Shown here piece by piece: positions 31,311 through 39,239 of a stretch of DNA of 64,000 bases. This stretch comes from an uncultured bacterium (lineage in GTDB: Bacteria; Verrucomicrobiota; Lentisphaeria; Victivallales; UBA1829): the NCBI GenBank assembly GCA_902802585.1, contig CADCMR010000004.1, positions 1 to 64,000 on the forward strand. The letters are read 5' to 3'. A model generated the notes under the pieces. It was not told the DNA's origin and searched no databases. It saw nothing but the letters and a program-made list of their open reading frames with translations. Position 1 is the first letter of the stretch. Each line of letters starts with the position of its first letter. Both the position numbers and the translations under genes were made by a program.

Positions 31311-34300
31311 ATGCCCACCATCAGCAGCGGGACTTCGACCAATCTAAACATCTCCAGCGGCGTGAACTACTATGTCTGGTCCGCGGGAACCGTGTCCAGC
31401 ACCACGGTGAACAGCAGCGGACTCCTGGACATCTACAACGGCGGCCGCGCCTTCGCCACGACCGTGAACTCCAAGGGCAGGTTCAATGTCTCCTCCGGGG
31501 GATATGCCAGCGGCGTCACGCTGAACAAGGGCGACCTTTACATCACCTTCAGCGGCTCCGCCATCAATGTCACCGCCAACTCCGTCGGCTACATCGACGT
31601 CAAGAGCGGCGGCACGGCATTCAACGTCACGGTGTCGAAATACGGCGAACTGATGATCTCCTCCGGCGGCCTCGCGAATTCCGTCACGATCTACGGCACG
31701 AGCGGGTCGGGCGGCGAGGCGTTCGTCCAAAGCGGCGGCGTGCTGAAAAACGCCGCCATCTCCGCCGGTAAGGCCATCATCTCCTCCGGCGGCTATATCA
31801 GCAGCTCCTACGTCGCTTCCGACGGATACCTCTACGTCTACGGCAGCGCGTACGCCGTCACCGTCCAGAACGAAGGACGGTTCTTCCTGTCCTCCGGCGG
31901 CGTCGCGAACTCCACCACGCTCCAGAGCGCAGCCTATGGCAATGTTCTGAACGTCTATGCGGGGGCGATCGCGAACAACACCATCGTCAACTCAAATGGC
32001 GGACTCCAGGTGTCCGGCGGCCGGGCCTCCGCCACCACGGTCAACTACCTCGGATATATTCATGCCTATTACGACGCCGCGATTTTCTCCACCACGATCA
32101 ACAGCGGGGCGAGCGTCCGCGTTTTCGACGCCTACGCCTCCGCCACCACGGTCAAATCCGGCGCTTATTTCCAGCTTTTGTGCGAAGGGGGGCTTTTTCC
32201 CAATTCCTCCAATTACGGATCCGCGAGCAATACCGCCGTCTACGGCAGATTCGACGTCGCCAGCTACGGACACGCCTGGCAGACCAATGTCTACTCCGGC
32301 GGCAGCATGAATCTCGCCTCCTACGGTGTCGCGAGCAACACCACGGTCGACTCCAAAGGCAATTTTGTTGTGAAATCCGGCGGCATCGCGAACAGCACCA
32401 CGGTCAATTCCGGCGGAAGCATGAATGTCTCCTCCGGCGGTACCGCCGCCGACGTTACCGTCTATTCCAGCGGGAAACTCTATAACTCCGGCCTCGTGAG
32501 CAACCTCATCATCAGCAGCGGCGGGACCGCGTTTGTTTCCTCCGGCGGCGTGGTGAGCGGCGCCAGGGTGTATGGCGCCGGCATAGGATTAGATGGTCTC
32601 TATGTCGAAAACCGGGCGTACAACGTCACGGCCGCTTCCAGTGGACGCATAATTGTCTCCAGCCCCGGCGTCGTATCCGGCGTCACGCTCAGTTCCGGCG
32701 GCGAGCTGTTCGCCAGTGGCGGTACCGCCACCGACATCGTCACCTATTCGGGGGCGGACCTCTGTACGTACGGCGGCTTCCTGACCAGCGTCACGATGAA
32801 CGGCGGCAGTCTTAATGTTTACGGCTCCAGTGTAGGCGGCGGCACACCCGGAAGCGCGACCAACATCAACGTCAAATCCGGCTCGGTCAATATCTGGCTC
32901 GGTACGGTGACCGGCATCACGATCGGCTCGGGAGCCAAAGCCGCTGCCATCGGCTCTCAGATGACGCTCCCGGGAGCGTGCGGCGTGATCAGCAGCGCCA
33001 CTGTGTACGGCACTCTCGGCGTCTCGAACGAGGCATACAACGTCATGGTCAGTTCCGGCGGCATCATAAATGTCTACGGCAGCGGTCTCGCGTCCTCCGT
33101 CGTGCTGAGCAGCGGCAGCATGAACGTCTCCAGCGGCGCTTCGGCGACCAACGTCAGGGTATATAATGGCGGCAGCGTCAAGGTCTACGACAGCGGCGTC
33201 GCCTCCACTACTTATATGTACGGCGGCGCCATGGACGTTTCCTCCGGCGCGACGGCGAGCACCATTTGGGCCAGCGGCGGCGTGGTGAACGTCCTCTCCC
33301 GCGGTTCGGCGGACCTCGCCACGGCGTACGGTCACGGCAGCATGGTCTTCAGCTCCGGCGCGACCGGCACGGCGATCAAGGAAAACGGCGGTTACGTGGC
33401 GGTGCGCGACGGCGCGAACGTGACGTTCGTGTCCAACACCTTCTCCGCGAATATTTGGGGGGATGAGGCCACGGCGCACTCCGGCACGATCGTGTCCGGC
33501 GGCGTGATCTACTCCGGCGGCACGCTGCACCTGCTCAAAGGCGGCCAGCTGGTCAGCAGCGCTATCGTCAACGCAAACGGCACACTCCAGGTCAGCGGCG
33601 GCCTCGCGGACAGGATCACGGTCAACAACAGCGGCATGGCCAACCTCTACACAGGCGGTTCGATGTTCTTATGCACGCTCAGCGCCGGCGGACGCATCAA
33701 CGTCTTCAGCGGCGGCTGGGCGGAAAACCTCGTGATGAGAGGAGGCGATCTCAAAGTCGAAAACGGTGGCTACCTGTGGATCGCCTCGCTCAGCTCCGGC
33801 TTGGCCACCGTCTCCAGCGGCGGAAAAGTATACCAGACCGCGCTCACATCCGGCGGCACCATGTCGGTCCTCTCCGGCGGTTCGGCGGAAAAAACCGTGG
33901 TTTTCTCGGGCGGCAGTTTCGTTATGTTCGGCGGTACGGCGACCTCCGCCACGGTCGCCTCCGGCGGCCTCATGATCGTCTACACCAGCTCGTACGTGAA
34001 CCCCGGCCTGATCGAAGCCGGCGGCTCCGCGTACGTCTACAGCGGCGCCGATATCAGCGGCTTCACGGTCAGCGGCACCATGGATCTGCTCGGACGCGCC
34101 AGTGACACCTGGCTCGACTACGACGGCGTGATGAATGTCTATTTGGGCGGCACGGCATACGACACCACGGTCAGCGGCGGGGGGCTTCTGACGATTTCGA
34201 GCGGCGGCACGGCGACCAGAGTTACCGTCCTCAGAAACTCGGTCGGGCAGGGCGTCATGGAAGTTTTCGGCGGCGGCGTGGCGAACAACGTCTGGGTCAA

Positions 34301-36233
34301 TTCCGGCACGTTGCGGATCTCGGGCGGCACGGTGAACGACGTCCAGCTCACGTCCGGCGGGTCCATGTCGCTCCTGATGGGCACGCCGGGCACGGCGAGC
34401 GGCGTCACGATCGATTCCGGCTGCCAGGTGCTGGCTTTCAACGGCAAGGTGATCAGCGCCGTTATTGACAACGGCGGATATATGCTGGTCGACGACGCCT
34501 TGGTGTCCAGCACGATTGTCAGCGGCGGCAGCCTTTACATCAGCGGCAGCGGCGCCAGCGCGGAGCTCACCCACCTCCGGGGCGGCGGCATGCTGGTCCG
34601 TTCCGGCGGATACGCGTCGGGCCTCTACATTTCCTCCACCGGTACGGCGACGGTTTCCAGCGGCGGCAGTGTTGACCTCGTGGGCATCTACACCGGCGGC
34701 AGCCTGGACCTTCTGTCCGGCGCATACGGGAATGCACTGGTCGTCTCCGGCGGCACGGTCACCGTGTCCGGCGCCCTGGTGGAAAAACTCGCGATTCTGG
34801 AAGGCACGGCGGCGGTCTTCGACGGCGGCGTGGTCGACGCCGCGGTCATCAGCTCCAACGGCATCCTGTACGCCTACTCCGGCGCGAAGCTCACCGGCAT
34901 CCTCATGGCTGCGGATGGCGCCAGCGTCACTATGGCGGTCGGATCCATCCTCGACTTCAACCTGGCGACGTGCGCGGGCCTGAACTCCGGCGCGCTGACG
35001 GGGGAAACGGAAACGCCGCTGGTCAGCGACCTCTCGCTCGTGCAGGGCGCGCCTGATTTCACCATGACGGTCTTCAGCGACGGCATCATCCGCGACGATA
35101 CCTACCTGCTCGCGCAGGGCGCGTCCGGATTCTACAACGCCATCAGCGTGGTGGACCAGGGCGGCACGTTCTACGGCGCGGTCAGCGTCGGCGAAACCAT
35201 CGACGTCGGCGGCCAGTATTACACGCTGAACCTGAACGGCGACGAACTCTCCGTCACGCTTTCCAGCTACGCGCCCGGACCGGGACCCGATCCGGGACCG
35301 GGACCCGGCCCCGAACCCACGCCGACCGCGGACCATGTGTTCTTCACCGGCGACTTCAACGGCGACCACTTCGCCACGCTCGCGGTCGAAACGATGGCCG
35401 ACGCGACCGGCACAGTCCCGACCAGCTCGGTCACGATCTACCAGAACGGCGAACCGTGGGGCCTCGGCATCACGCTGGATTACGGCTGGGAGCTCATCGG
35501 CGTCGGCGACTTCGGCGGCGACGGCCTGGACGACTTCCTGCGCATCAATACGGAAGGCTACGTGGTCGGCGAAATGTCGAACGGCAACGGCACGTTCACG
35601 CCGCAGGTGCTGAACCTGAAGAGCGTGGGCTGGGAGACCGTCGGCATCGGCGACTTCAACGGCAACGGCACGGACGACGTGCTGATCGCGCACCCGACCG
35701 GCGCATCGGAATACGTCGGCCTGCTCGGCTACTGGGAGAGCGGCGTGACGTGGACGCTCATCAACGGCTACTCGCCCGAATGGCAGTGCGTCTCCACCGG
35801 CGACTTCAACGGCGACGGCAAGTGCGACATGCTGTGGCGCAACAGCTTCGTCGGGGACGACAGCATCGTCTACAACGCGTACTGCACGTGGATCGTGGAC
35901 GATCCGGTCGACTGGCGCATGGTCAGCGTCGCCAACCCGAGGGAATGGAATTTCCTCTGCTCGGGCGACTTCGACGGCAACGGCTCGCACGACATCGCCA
36001 TGATCAACAACGAAGGCGTGGTCGGCATCTGGGGCGTGAACGACGGCTACCTCAATTCGTGGTCGATCCTCAGCGCCGTCACCTCCGAGTGGACGCTCGC
36101 GGGCGTCGCCGACTTCAATGCCGACGGTACCGACGACATTGCGTGGAGCAACACCGCCACCGGCCTGACCGGTTACTGGCAGATCAACGACAAGCAGCTC
36201 ACCACCTGGCAGAACATCGCCACACTGTCGTAA
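31311..36233 (+). CDS. Giant beta-strand-repeat (AIDA-like) protein with C-terminal FG-GAP domain
   Basis: The 1640-residue protein has about 1300 residues of degenerate, roughly 20-residue repeats rich in Ser, Gly, Thr and Val (pattern SGG...TVNSGG...V). This is the solenoid type found in AIDA/autotransporter passengers. A Pro/Gly linker follows (about 1322-1345, PGPDPGPGPGPEPTP). Six FG-GAP/VCBS-like loops end it (about 1345-1640), each with a Ca2+-type D-x-N-x-D-G pattern, such as GDFNGDG, GDFNGNG and ADFNADG. It begins MPTISSGTSTN with no signal peptide, and has no beta-barrel or LPXTG/PEP anchor, so its export route is unclear. GAAAGGAAAG precedes the ATG. Probably a surface adhesin or matrix protein. 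Confidence 0.85.
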   Translation: MPTISSGTSTNLNISSGVNYYVWSAGTVSSTTVNSSGLLDIYNGGRAFATTVNSKGRFNVSSGGYASGVTLNKGDLYITFSGSAINVTANSVGYIDVKSGGTAFNVTVSKYGELMISSGGLANSVTIYGTSGSGGEAFVQSGGVLKNAAISAGKAIISSGGYISSSYVASDGYLYVYGSAYAVTVQNEGRFFLSSGGVANSTTLQSAAYGNVLNVYAGAIANNTIVNSNGGLQVSGGRASATTVNYLGYIHAYYDAAIFSTTINSGASVRVFDAYASATTVKSGAYFQLLCEGGLFPNSSNYGSASNTAVYGRFDVASYGHAWQTNVYSGGSMNLASYGVASNTTVDSKGNFVVKSGGIANSTTVNSGGSMNVSSGGTAADVTVYSSGKLYNSGLVSNLIISSGGTAFVSSGGVVSGARVYGAGIGLDGLYVENRAYNVTAASSGRIIVSSPGVVSGVTLSSGGELFASGGTATDIVTYSGADLCTYGGFLTSVTMNGGSLNVYGSSVGGGTPGSATNINVKSGSVNIWLGTVTGITIGSGAKAAAIGSQMTLPGACGVISSATVYGTLGVSNEAYNVMVSSGGIINVYGSGLASSVVLSSGSMNVSSGASATNVRVYNGGSVKVYDSGVASTTYMYGGAMDVSSGATASTIWASGGVVNVLSRGSADLATAYGHGSMVFSSGATGTAIKENGGYVAVRDGANVTFVSNTFSANIWGDEATAHSGTIVSGGVIYSGGTLHLLKGGQLVSSAIVNANGTLQVSGGLADRITVNNSGMANLYTGGSMFLCTLSAGGRINVFSGGWAENLVMRGGDLKVENGGYLWIASLSSGLATVSSGGKVYQTALTSGGTMSVLSGGSAEKTVVFSGGSFVMFGGTATSATVASGGLMIVYTSSYVNPGLIEAGGSAYVYSGADISGFTVSGTMDLLGRASDTWLDYDGVMNVYLGGTAYDTTVSGGGLLTISSGGTATRVTVLRNSVGQGVMEVFGGGVANNVWVNSGTLRISGGTVNDVQLTSGGSMSLLMGTPGTASGVTIDSGCQVLAFNGKVISAVIDNGGYMLVDDALVSSTIVSGGSLYISGSGASAELTHLRGGGMLVRSGGYASGLYISSTGTATVSSGGSVDLVGIYTGGSLDLLSGAYGNALVVSGGTVTVSGALVEKLAILEGTAAVFDGGVVDAAVISSNGILYAYSGAKLTGILMAADGASVTMAVGSILDFNLATCAGLNSGALTGETETPLVSDLSLVQGAPDFTMTVFSDGIIRDDTYLLAQGASGFYNAISVVDQGGTFYGAVSVGETIDVGGQYYTLNLNGDELSVTLSSYAPGPGPDPGPGPGPEPTPTADHVFFTGDFNGDHFATLAVETMADATGTVPTSSVTIYQNGEPWGLGITLDYGWELIGVGDFGGDGLDDFLRINTEGYVVGEMSNGNGTFTPQVLNLKSVGWETVGIGDFNGNGTDDVLIAHPTGASEYVGLLGYWESGVTWTLINGYSPEWQCVSTGDFNGDGKCDMLWRNSFVGDDSIVYNAYCTWIVDDPVDWRMVSVANPREWNFLCSGDFDGNGSHDIAMINNEGVVGIWGVNDGYLNSWSILSAVTSEWTLAGVADFNADGTDDIAWSNTATGLTGYWQINDKQLTTWQNIATLS

Positions 36234-36265
36234 TCCGGCTGCGGCAATTCCGAACCCCGATAAAC

Positions 36266-36308
36266 GGACTCCGGACGGGCGATTCCCGCCGGAGTCCTTT
36301 CTCCTTTT
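36266..36308 (+). terminator. Intrinsic terminator of the giant repeat protein gene
   Basis: GGACTCCGG (36266-36274) pairs perfectly with CCGGAGTCC (36289-36297), followed by TTTCTCCTTTT. Confidence 0.85.
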
Positions 36309-36352
36309 CTGCGAAAATACTGACATATTCGCGTTTTTCCGGGAAAAAAAGT

Positions 36353-36380
36353 TTGCATTTCCCGGAAAACGTCCTATATT
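36353..36380 (+). promoter_or_regulatory. Promoter of the acyl-CoA synthetase gene
   Basis: TTGCAT (36353-36358), 16 bp, TATATT (36375-36380), about 100 bp before the start codon. Confidence 0.7.
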
Positions 36381-36482
36381 TGTGGAAAGACGTTATCAAC
36401 GCGGCAGCGAATCACTCAAGATTTTGCCGCCGTTTCACCCCGGACGCGTCCCGCGCGCACCTCAAAAACACAAGGAAATACG

Positions 36483-38120
36483 ATGCCTATCACCGAAATT
36501 CTGGAACGCAACGCCCAACTCTACAAAGACGACGTCGCGCTGGTGGAAATCAACCCGCAGGAACTCGAAAAACGCCACACGACCTGGCGCGAATACTCGC
36601 TGATGGAGCCGAGCCCGACCGACTCGTTCCGCTCCGAACTCACCTGGGGCGAATTCGACCGCAAGGCGAACCGCGTGGCGAACTTCCTGCTCACGCGCCA
36701 CATCAAGAAGGGCAACCGGGTGGGCATCCTGCTCATGAACTGCCTCGAATGGCTCCCGATCTACTTCGGCGTGCTGAAGAGCGGCGCGATGGCGGTGCCC
36801 CTCAACTTCCGTTACACCGCCGAGGAGATTAAGTACTGCATCGAGCTCGCCGACATCGACGTCCTCATCTTCGGACCGTCGTTCATCGGTCGCGTGGAGT
36901 CCATCTGCGAACGCATCCCGCGTGTGAAGGCGCTGGTCTACGTCGGCGAGGACTGCCCGTCGTTCGCCGAACCGTACTACAACCTCGTCTCCTACTGCTC
37001 CAGCAAGTCGCCCGCGATCCCGCTCTCCGACGAGGAGGACGCCGCGATTTACTTCTCCTCCGGCACCACTGGATTCCCGAAGGCGATCGTTCACCGCCAC
37101 CGCAGCCTCATGCACGCCTGCATCGTGGAGCAGAAGCATCACGGACAGACCCGCGAGGACACGTTCCTCTGCATCCCGCCGCTGTACCACACCGGCGCGA
37201 AAATGCACTGGTTCGGCAGTTTCCTGGTCGGCGGCAAGGCCGTGCTCCTGCGCGGCATCAAGCCCGAATGGATCATCAGCGCGGTCTCCGAGGAACACTG
37301 CACGGTCGTCTGGCTGCTCGTGCCGTGGGCGCAAGACATCCTGGACGCCATCGAACGCGGCGACATTAAGCTGGAGGACTACAAGCTCGACCAGTGGCGC
37401 CTGATGCACATCGGCGCACAGCCGGTCCCGCCCAGCCTCATCAAGCGCTGGAAATCCGTCTTCCCGAAGCATGACTACGACACCAACTACGGCCTCAGCG
37501 AATCCATCGGACCGGGCGCGGTGCACCTCGGAATCGAGAATATCGATCACGTGGGCGCGATCGGCGTGGCGGGTTACGGCTGGCAGACCAGGATCGTCGA
37601 CGAGAAGCATAACGACGTCGAGCCGGGCAAGGTCGGCGAGCTCGCCGTGAAGGGCGACGGCGTAATGCGCTGCTACTACAAGGACGAGAAGGCGACGAAG
37701 GAAGTCCTCGACGACGAGGGCTGGCTCTACACAGGCGACATGGCGAAGGAGGAGGACGGCTTCATCTACCTCGTCGACCGCAAGAAGGACGTCATCATCA
37801 CCGGCGGCGAAAACCTCTATCCCGTCCAGATCGAGGACTTCCTCCGCCGCAACAACGCCATCAAGGACGTCGCCGTCATCGGTCTCCCCGATCCGCGACT
37901 CGGCGAAATCGCCGCTGCGATCATCGAGGTCAAGCCGGACTTCACGCTCACCGAGGAACAGGTCAACGACTTCTGCCTCGACCTGCCGCGTTATCAGCGC
38001 CCGCGCAAGATTATCTTCGCCGAGGTCCCGCGCAACCCGACCGGCAAGATCGAAAAGCCGAAACTCCGCAAGATGTACGGCGCCGACCAGCTCGTCGCCA
38101 TGCAGAACGAGATCAAATAG
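36483..38120 (+). CDS. Acyl-CoA synthetase (AMP-forming, class I adenylate-forming enzyme)
   Basis: The 545-residue cytoplasmic enzyme activates a carboxylic acid with ATP and CoA. Seen: P-loop-like YFSSGTTGFPKAIVH (about residues 190-204), YGLSESIG, the adenylate-binding GWLYTGDMAKEEDGFIYLVDR (split as GWLYTGD and IYLVDRKKD), and the C-terminal catalytic lysine region NPTGKIEKPKLR. This fits medium- or long-chain fatty acyl-CoA ligases; other organic acids are possible. It is monocistronic with its own promoter and a strong terminator. It is the second adenylate-forming enzyme in the window, beside the Aas-like fusion. Confidence 0.9.
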   Translation: MPITEILERNAQLYKDDVALVEINPQELEKRHTTWREYSLMEPSPTDSFRSELTWGEFDRKANRVANFLLTRHIKKGNRVGILLMNCLEWLPIYFGVLKSGAMAVPLNFRYTAEEIKYCIELADIDVLIFGPSFIGRVESICERIPRVKALVYVGEDCPSFAEPYYNLVSYCSSKSPAIPLSDEEDAAIYFSSGTTGFPKAIVHRHRSLMHACIVEQKHHGQTREDTFLCIPPLYHTGAKMHWFGSFLVGGKAVLLRGIKPEWIISAVSEEHCTVVWLLVPWAQDILDAIERGDIKLEDYKLDQWRLMHIGAQPVPPSLIKRWKSVFPKHDYDTNYGLSESIGPGAVHLGIENIDHVGAIGVAGYGWQTRIVDEKHNDVEPGKVGELAVKGDGVMRCYYKDEKATKEVLDDEGWLYTGDMAKEEDGFIYLVDRKKDVIITGGENLYPVQIEDFLRRNNAIKDVAVIGLPDPRLGEIAAAIIEVKPDFTLTEEQVNDFCLDLPRYQRPRKIIFAEVPRNPTGKIEKPKLRKMYGADQLVAMQNEIK

Positions 38121-38165
38121 GGCGTTTCCCCACTCATCAGCTGAAAGAACGCAATACAGTATCAT

Positions 38166-38212
38166 GCAGAAGGCCTGCCCCGGTTCCGCGCCGGGACAGG
38201 TCTGCTTTTTTC
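38166..38212 (+). terminator. Intrinsic terminator of the acyl-CoA synthetase gene
   Basis: A long stem starts GCAGAAGGCCTGCCCCGG (38166-38183) and closes with CCGGGACAGGTCTGC (38191-38205), with small internal mismatches. TTTTTTC follows. Confidence 0.85.
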
Positions 38213-38304
38213 TTCAAACATGCGCTGATGAATAGTGTGTTTCCCTCGACGATGTGACCAATGTAGCGAGGAAAGGAAAAAAGTATCTTTTTTCGTTTTA
38301 CGTC

Positions 38305-38332
38305 TTGCGTTTAATGAAAAGTGATGTATATT
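38305..38332 (+). promoter_or_regulatory. Promoter of higBA
   Basis: TTGCGT (38305-38310), 16 bp, TATATT (38327-38332). The toxin ATG lies 22 bp downstream. Confidence 0.7.
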
Positions 38333-38354
38333 ATGTTTCAGAAAGGAACTGACG

Positions 38355-38633
38355 ATGATCGCAAGTTACAAATGCAAGGAAACCTTGAAGCTCAAGGCGG
38401 AAGGTTCCAGCAGAATGTTCAAGGCGATCGAACGGATCGCCCTGCGGAAACTGGATATGCTCGACGCCGTCGTGAATCTGGAAACGCCGCGGATTCCCCC
38501 GAGCAACCATTTCGAAGCGCTGCACGGAAAGCTCGAAGGGCAGTACAGTATTCGCATCAACGACCAATGGCGGATTTGCTTTACCTGGCATGACGGAAAC
38601 GTTCATGATGTTGAGATCGTCGATTATCATTGA
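38355..38633 (+). CDS. higB: HigB toxin (RelE superfamily mRNA interferase)
   Basis: This 92-residue toxin is of the plasmid-maintenance killer type, expected to cut mRNA at the ribosome. Family hallmarks are LDAVVNLETPRIPPSNHFEALH (split as LDAVVNL and RIPPSNHFE), then GQYSIRINDQWRICF and HDVEIVDYH at the C-terminus. The Arg/His/Tyr-rich end carries the usual active residues. AAAGGAACTG precedes the ATG. The antitoxin gene starts 12 bp after the stop, so the toxin-first order of higBA is kept. Unlike the toxin at 4908 it is intact. Confidence 0.93.
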   Translation: MIASYKCKETLKLKAEGSSRMFKAIERIALRKLDMLDAVVNLETPRIPPSNHFEALHGKLEGQYSIRINDQWRICFTWHDGNVHDVEIVDYH

Positions 38634-38645
38634 GGAGATCAGACT

Positions 38646-38942
38646 ATGATCAGAACAAAGAATTTGATTCATCCCGGAGAAATCCTTCTGGAAGAATTTC
38701 TCAAGCCGATGGAAATCACGCAGAACAAGCTCGCGCTGGATCTCCATGTCCCCGCGCCGAGAATCTATGCCATCGTGAAAGGAACGCGGGCGATCACGGC
38801 CGACACAGCGTTGCGTCTGGGGCGGTATTTCGGAACCGGTCCCGAATTCTGGATTAATCTTCAGAGCAATTATGACCTGTGCGTTGCCGCGGCGGAGTGC
38901 CGGAAAGAAATCGAAGGCATTCCGCAACGGATTTTCGCCTGA
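38646..38942 (+). CDS. higA: HigA antitoxin (XRE-family HTH)
   Basis: The 98-residue protein begins with HPGEILLEEFLKPMEIT, the standard HigA start. An XRE helix-turn-helix follows (NKLALDLHVPAPRIYAIVKG), then the family tail with TALRLGRYFGTGPEFWINLQ. It neutralises HigB by binding it and represses the higBA promoter. GAGGAG lies nine bases before the ATG. Confidence 0.94.
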   Translation: MIRTKNLIHPGEILLEEFLKPMEITQNKLALDLHVPAPRIYAIVKGTRAITADTALRLGRYFGTGPEFWINLQSNYDLCVAAAECRKEIEGIPQRIFA

Positions 38943-39239
38943 CACTGCGAGCCGTGCTGATCCAGTGCCTTGCTTCGCAATGGCACATTGGCCTCAGTTA
39001 CATCATTTGCGGGGGATGTTTCTTGTCGTTATTTTGCCGGTCGCCTTATTGTCCGTGTCCTAATAAGTCCAGTATTTCACGAGAAATGAAGCATAAAGTA
39101 ATGCCATAGACGGAGGGTTTCGGAAATCTTTTTTTCTAAAAAGACAAGAATCCGGCTTGTTTTTTTGCCGGATGGAATGTAAGTTATGCTATTATTCAGA
39201 AAGTGAATGTTTCACCCCCTTCAACAAGGAGTTTTTGCA
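38943..39239. other. Intergenic region between higBA and the GH43-like gene
   Basis: The 297-bp stretch has no convincing gene. It contains an imperfect hairpin with a CTTCG loop (GTGCC-TTG paired with CAA-T-GGCAC, 38965-38986). A T-rich tract lies at 39128-39136. The region upstream of the GH43 gene has TATGCT (39185-39190) as a possible -10 but no -35 at normal spacing. Confidence 0.5.

Noticed and set aside
31311..35270. CRISPR-like regular repetition in the large repeat gene
   Set aside because: The periodicity is about 60 bp of degenerate coding sequence in one long frame, without conserved repeats or spacers.
31311..36233. Classical type V autotransporter
   Set aside because: The C-terminus is an FG-GAP domain, with no beta-barrel strands or terminal aromatic residue, and there is no signal peptide.
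33669..36326. An 885-codon minus-strand frame opposite the giant repeat protein
   Set aside because: It is a mirror of the repetitive gene; its own repeats are only the complement of the SGG-type repeats.
38965..38986. Hairpin after higA as an intrinsic terminator
   Set aside because: The stem has a bulge and no T-run follows; it may be a weak structure only.
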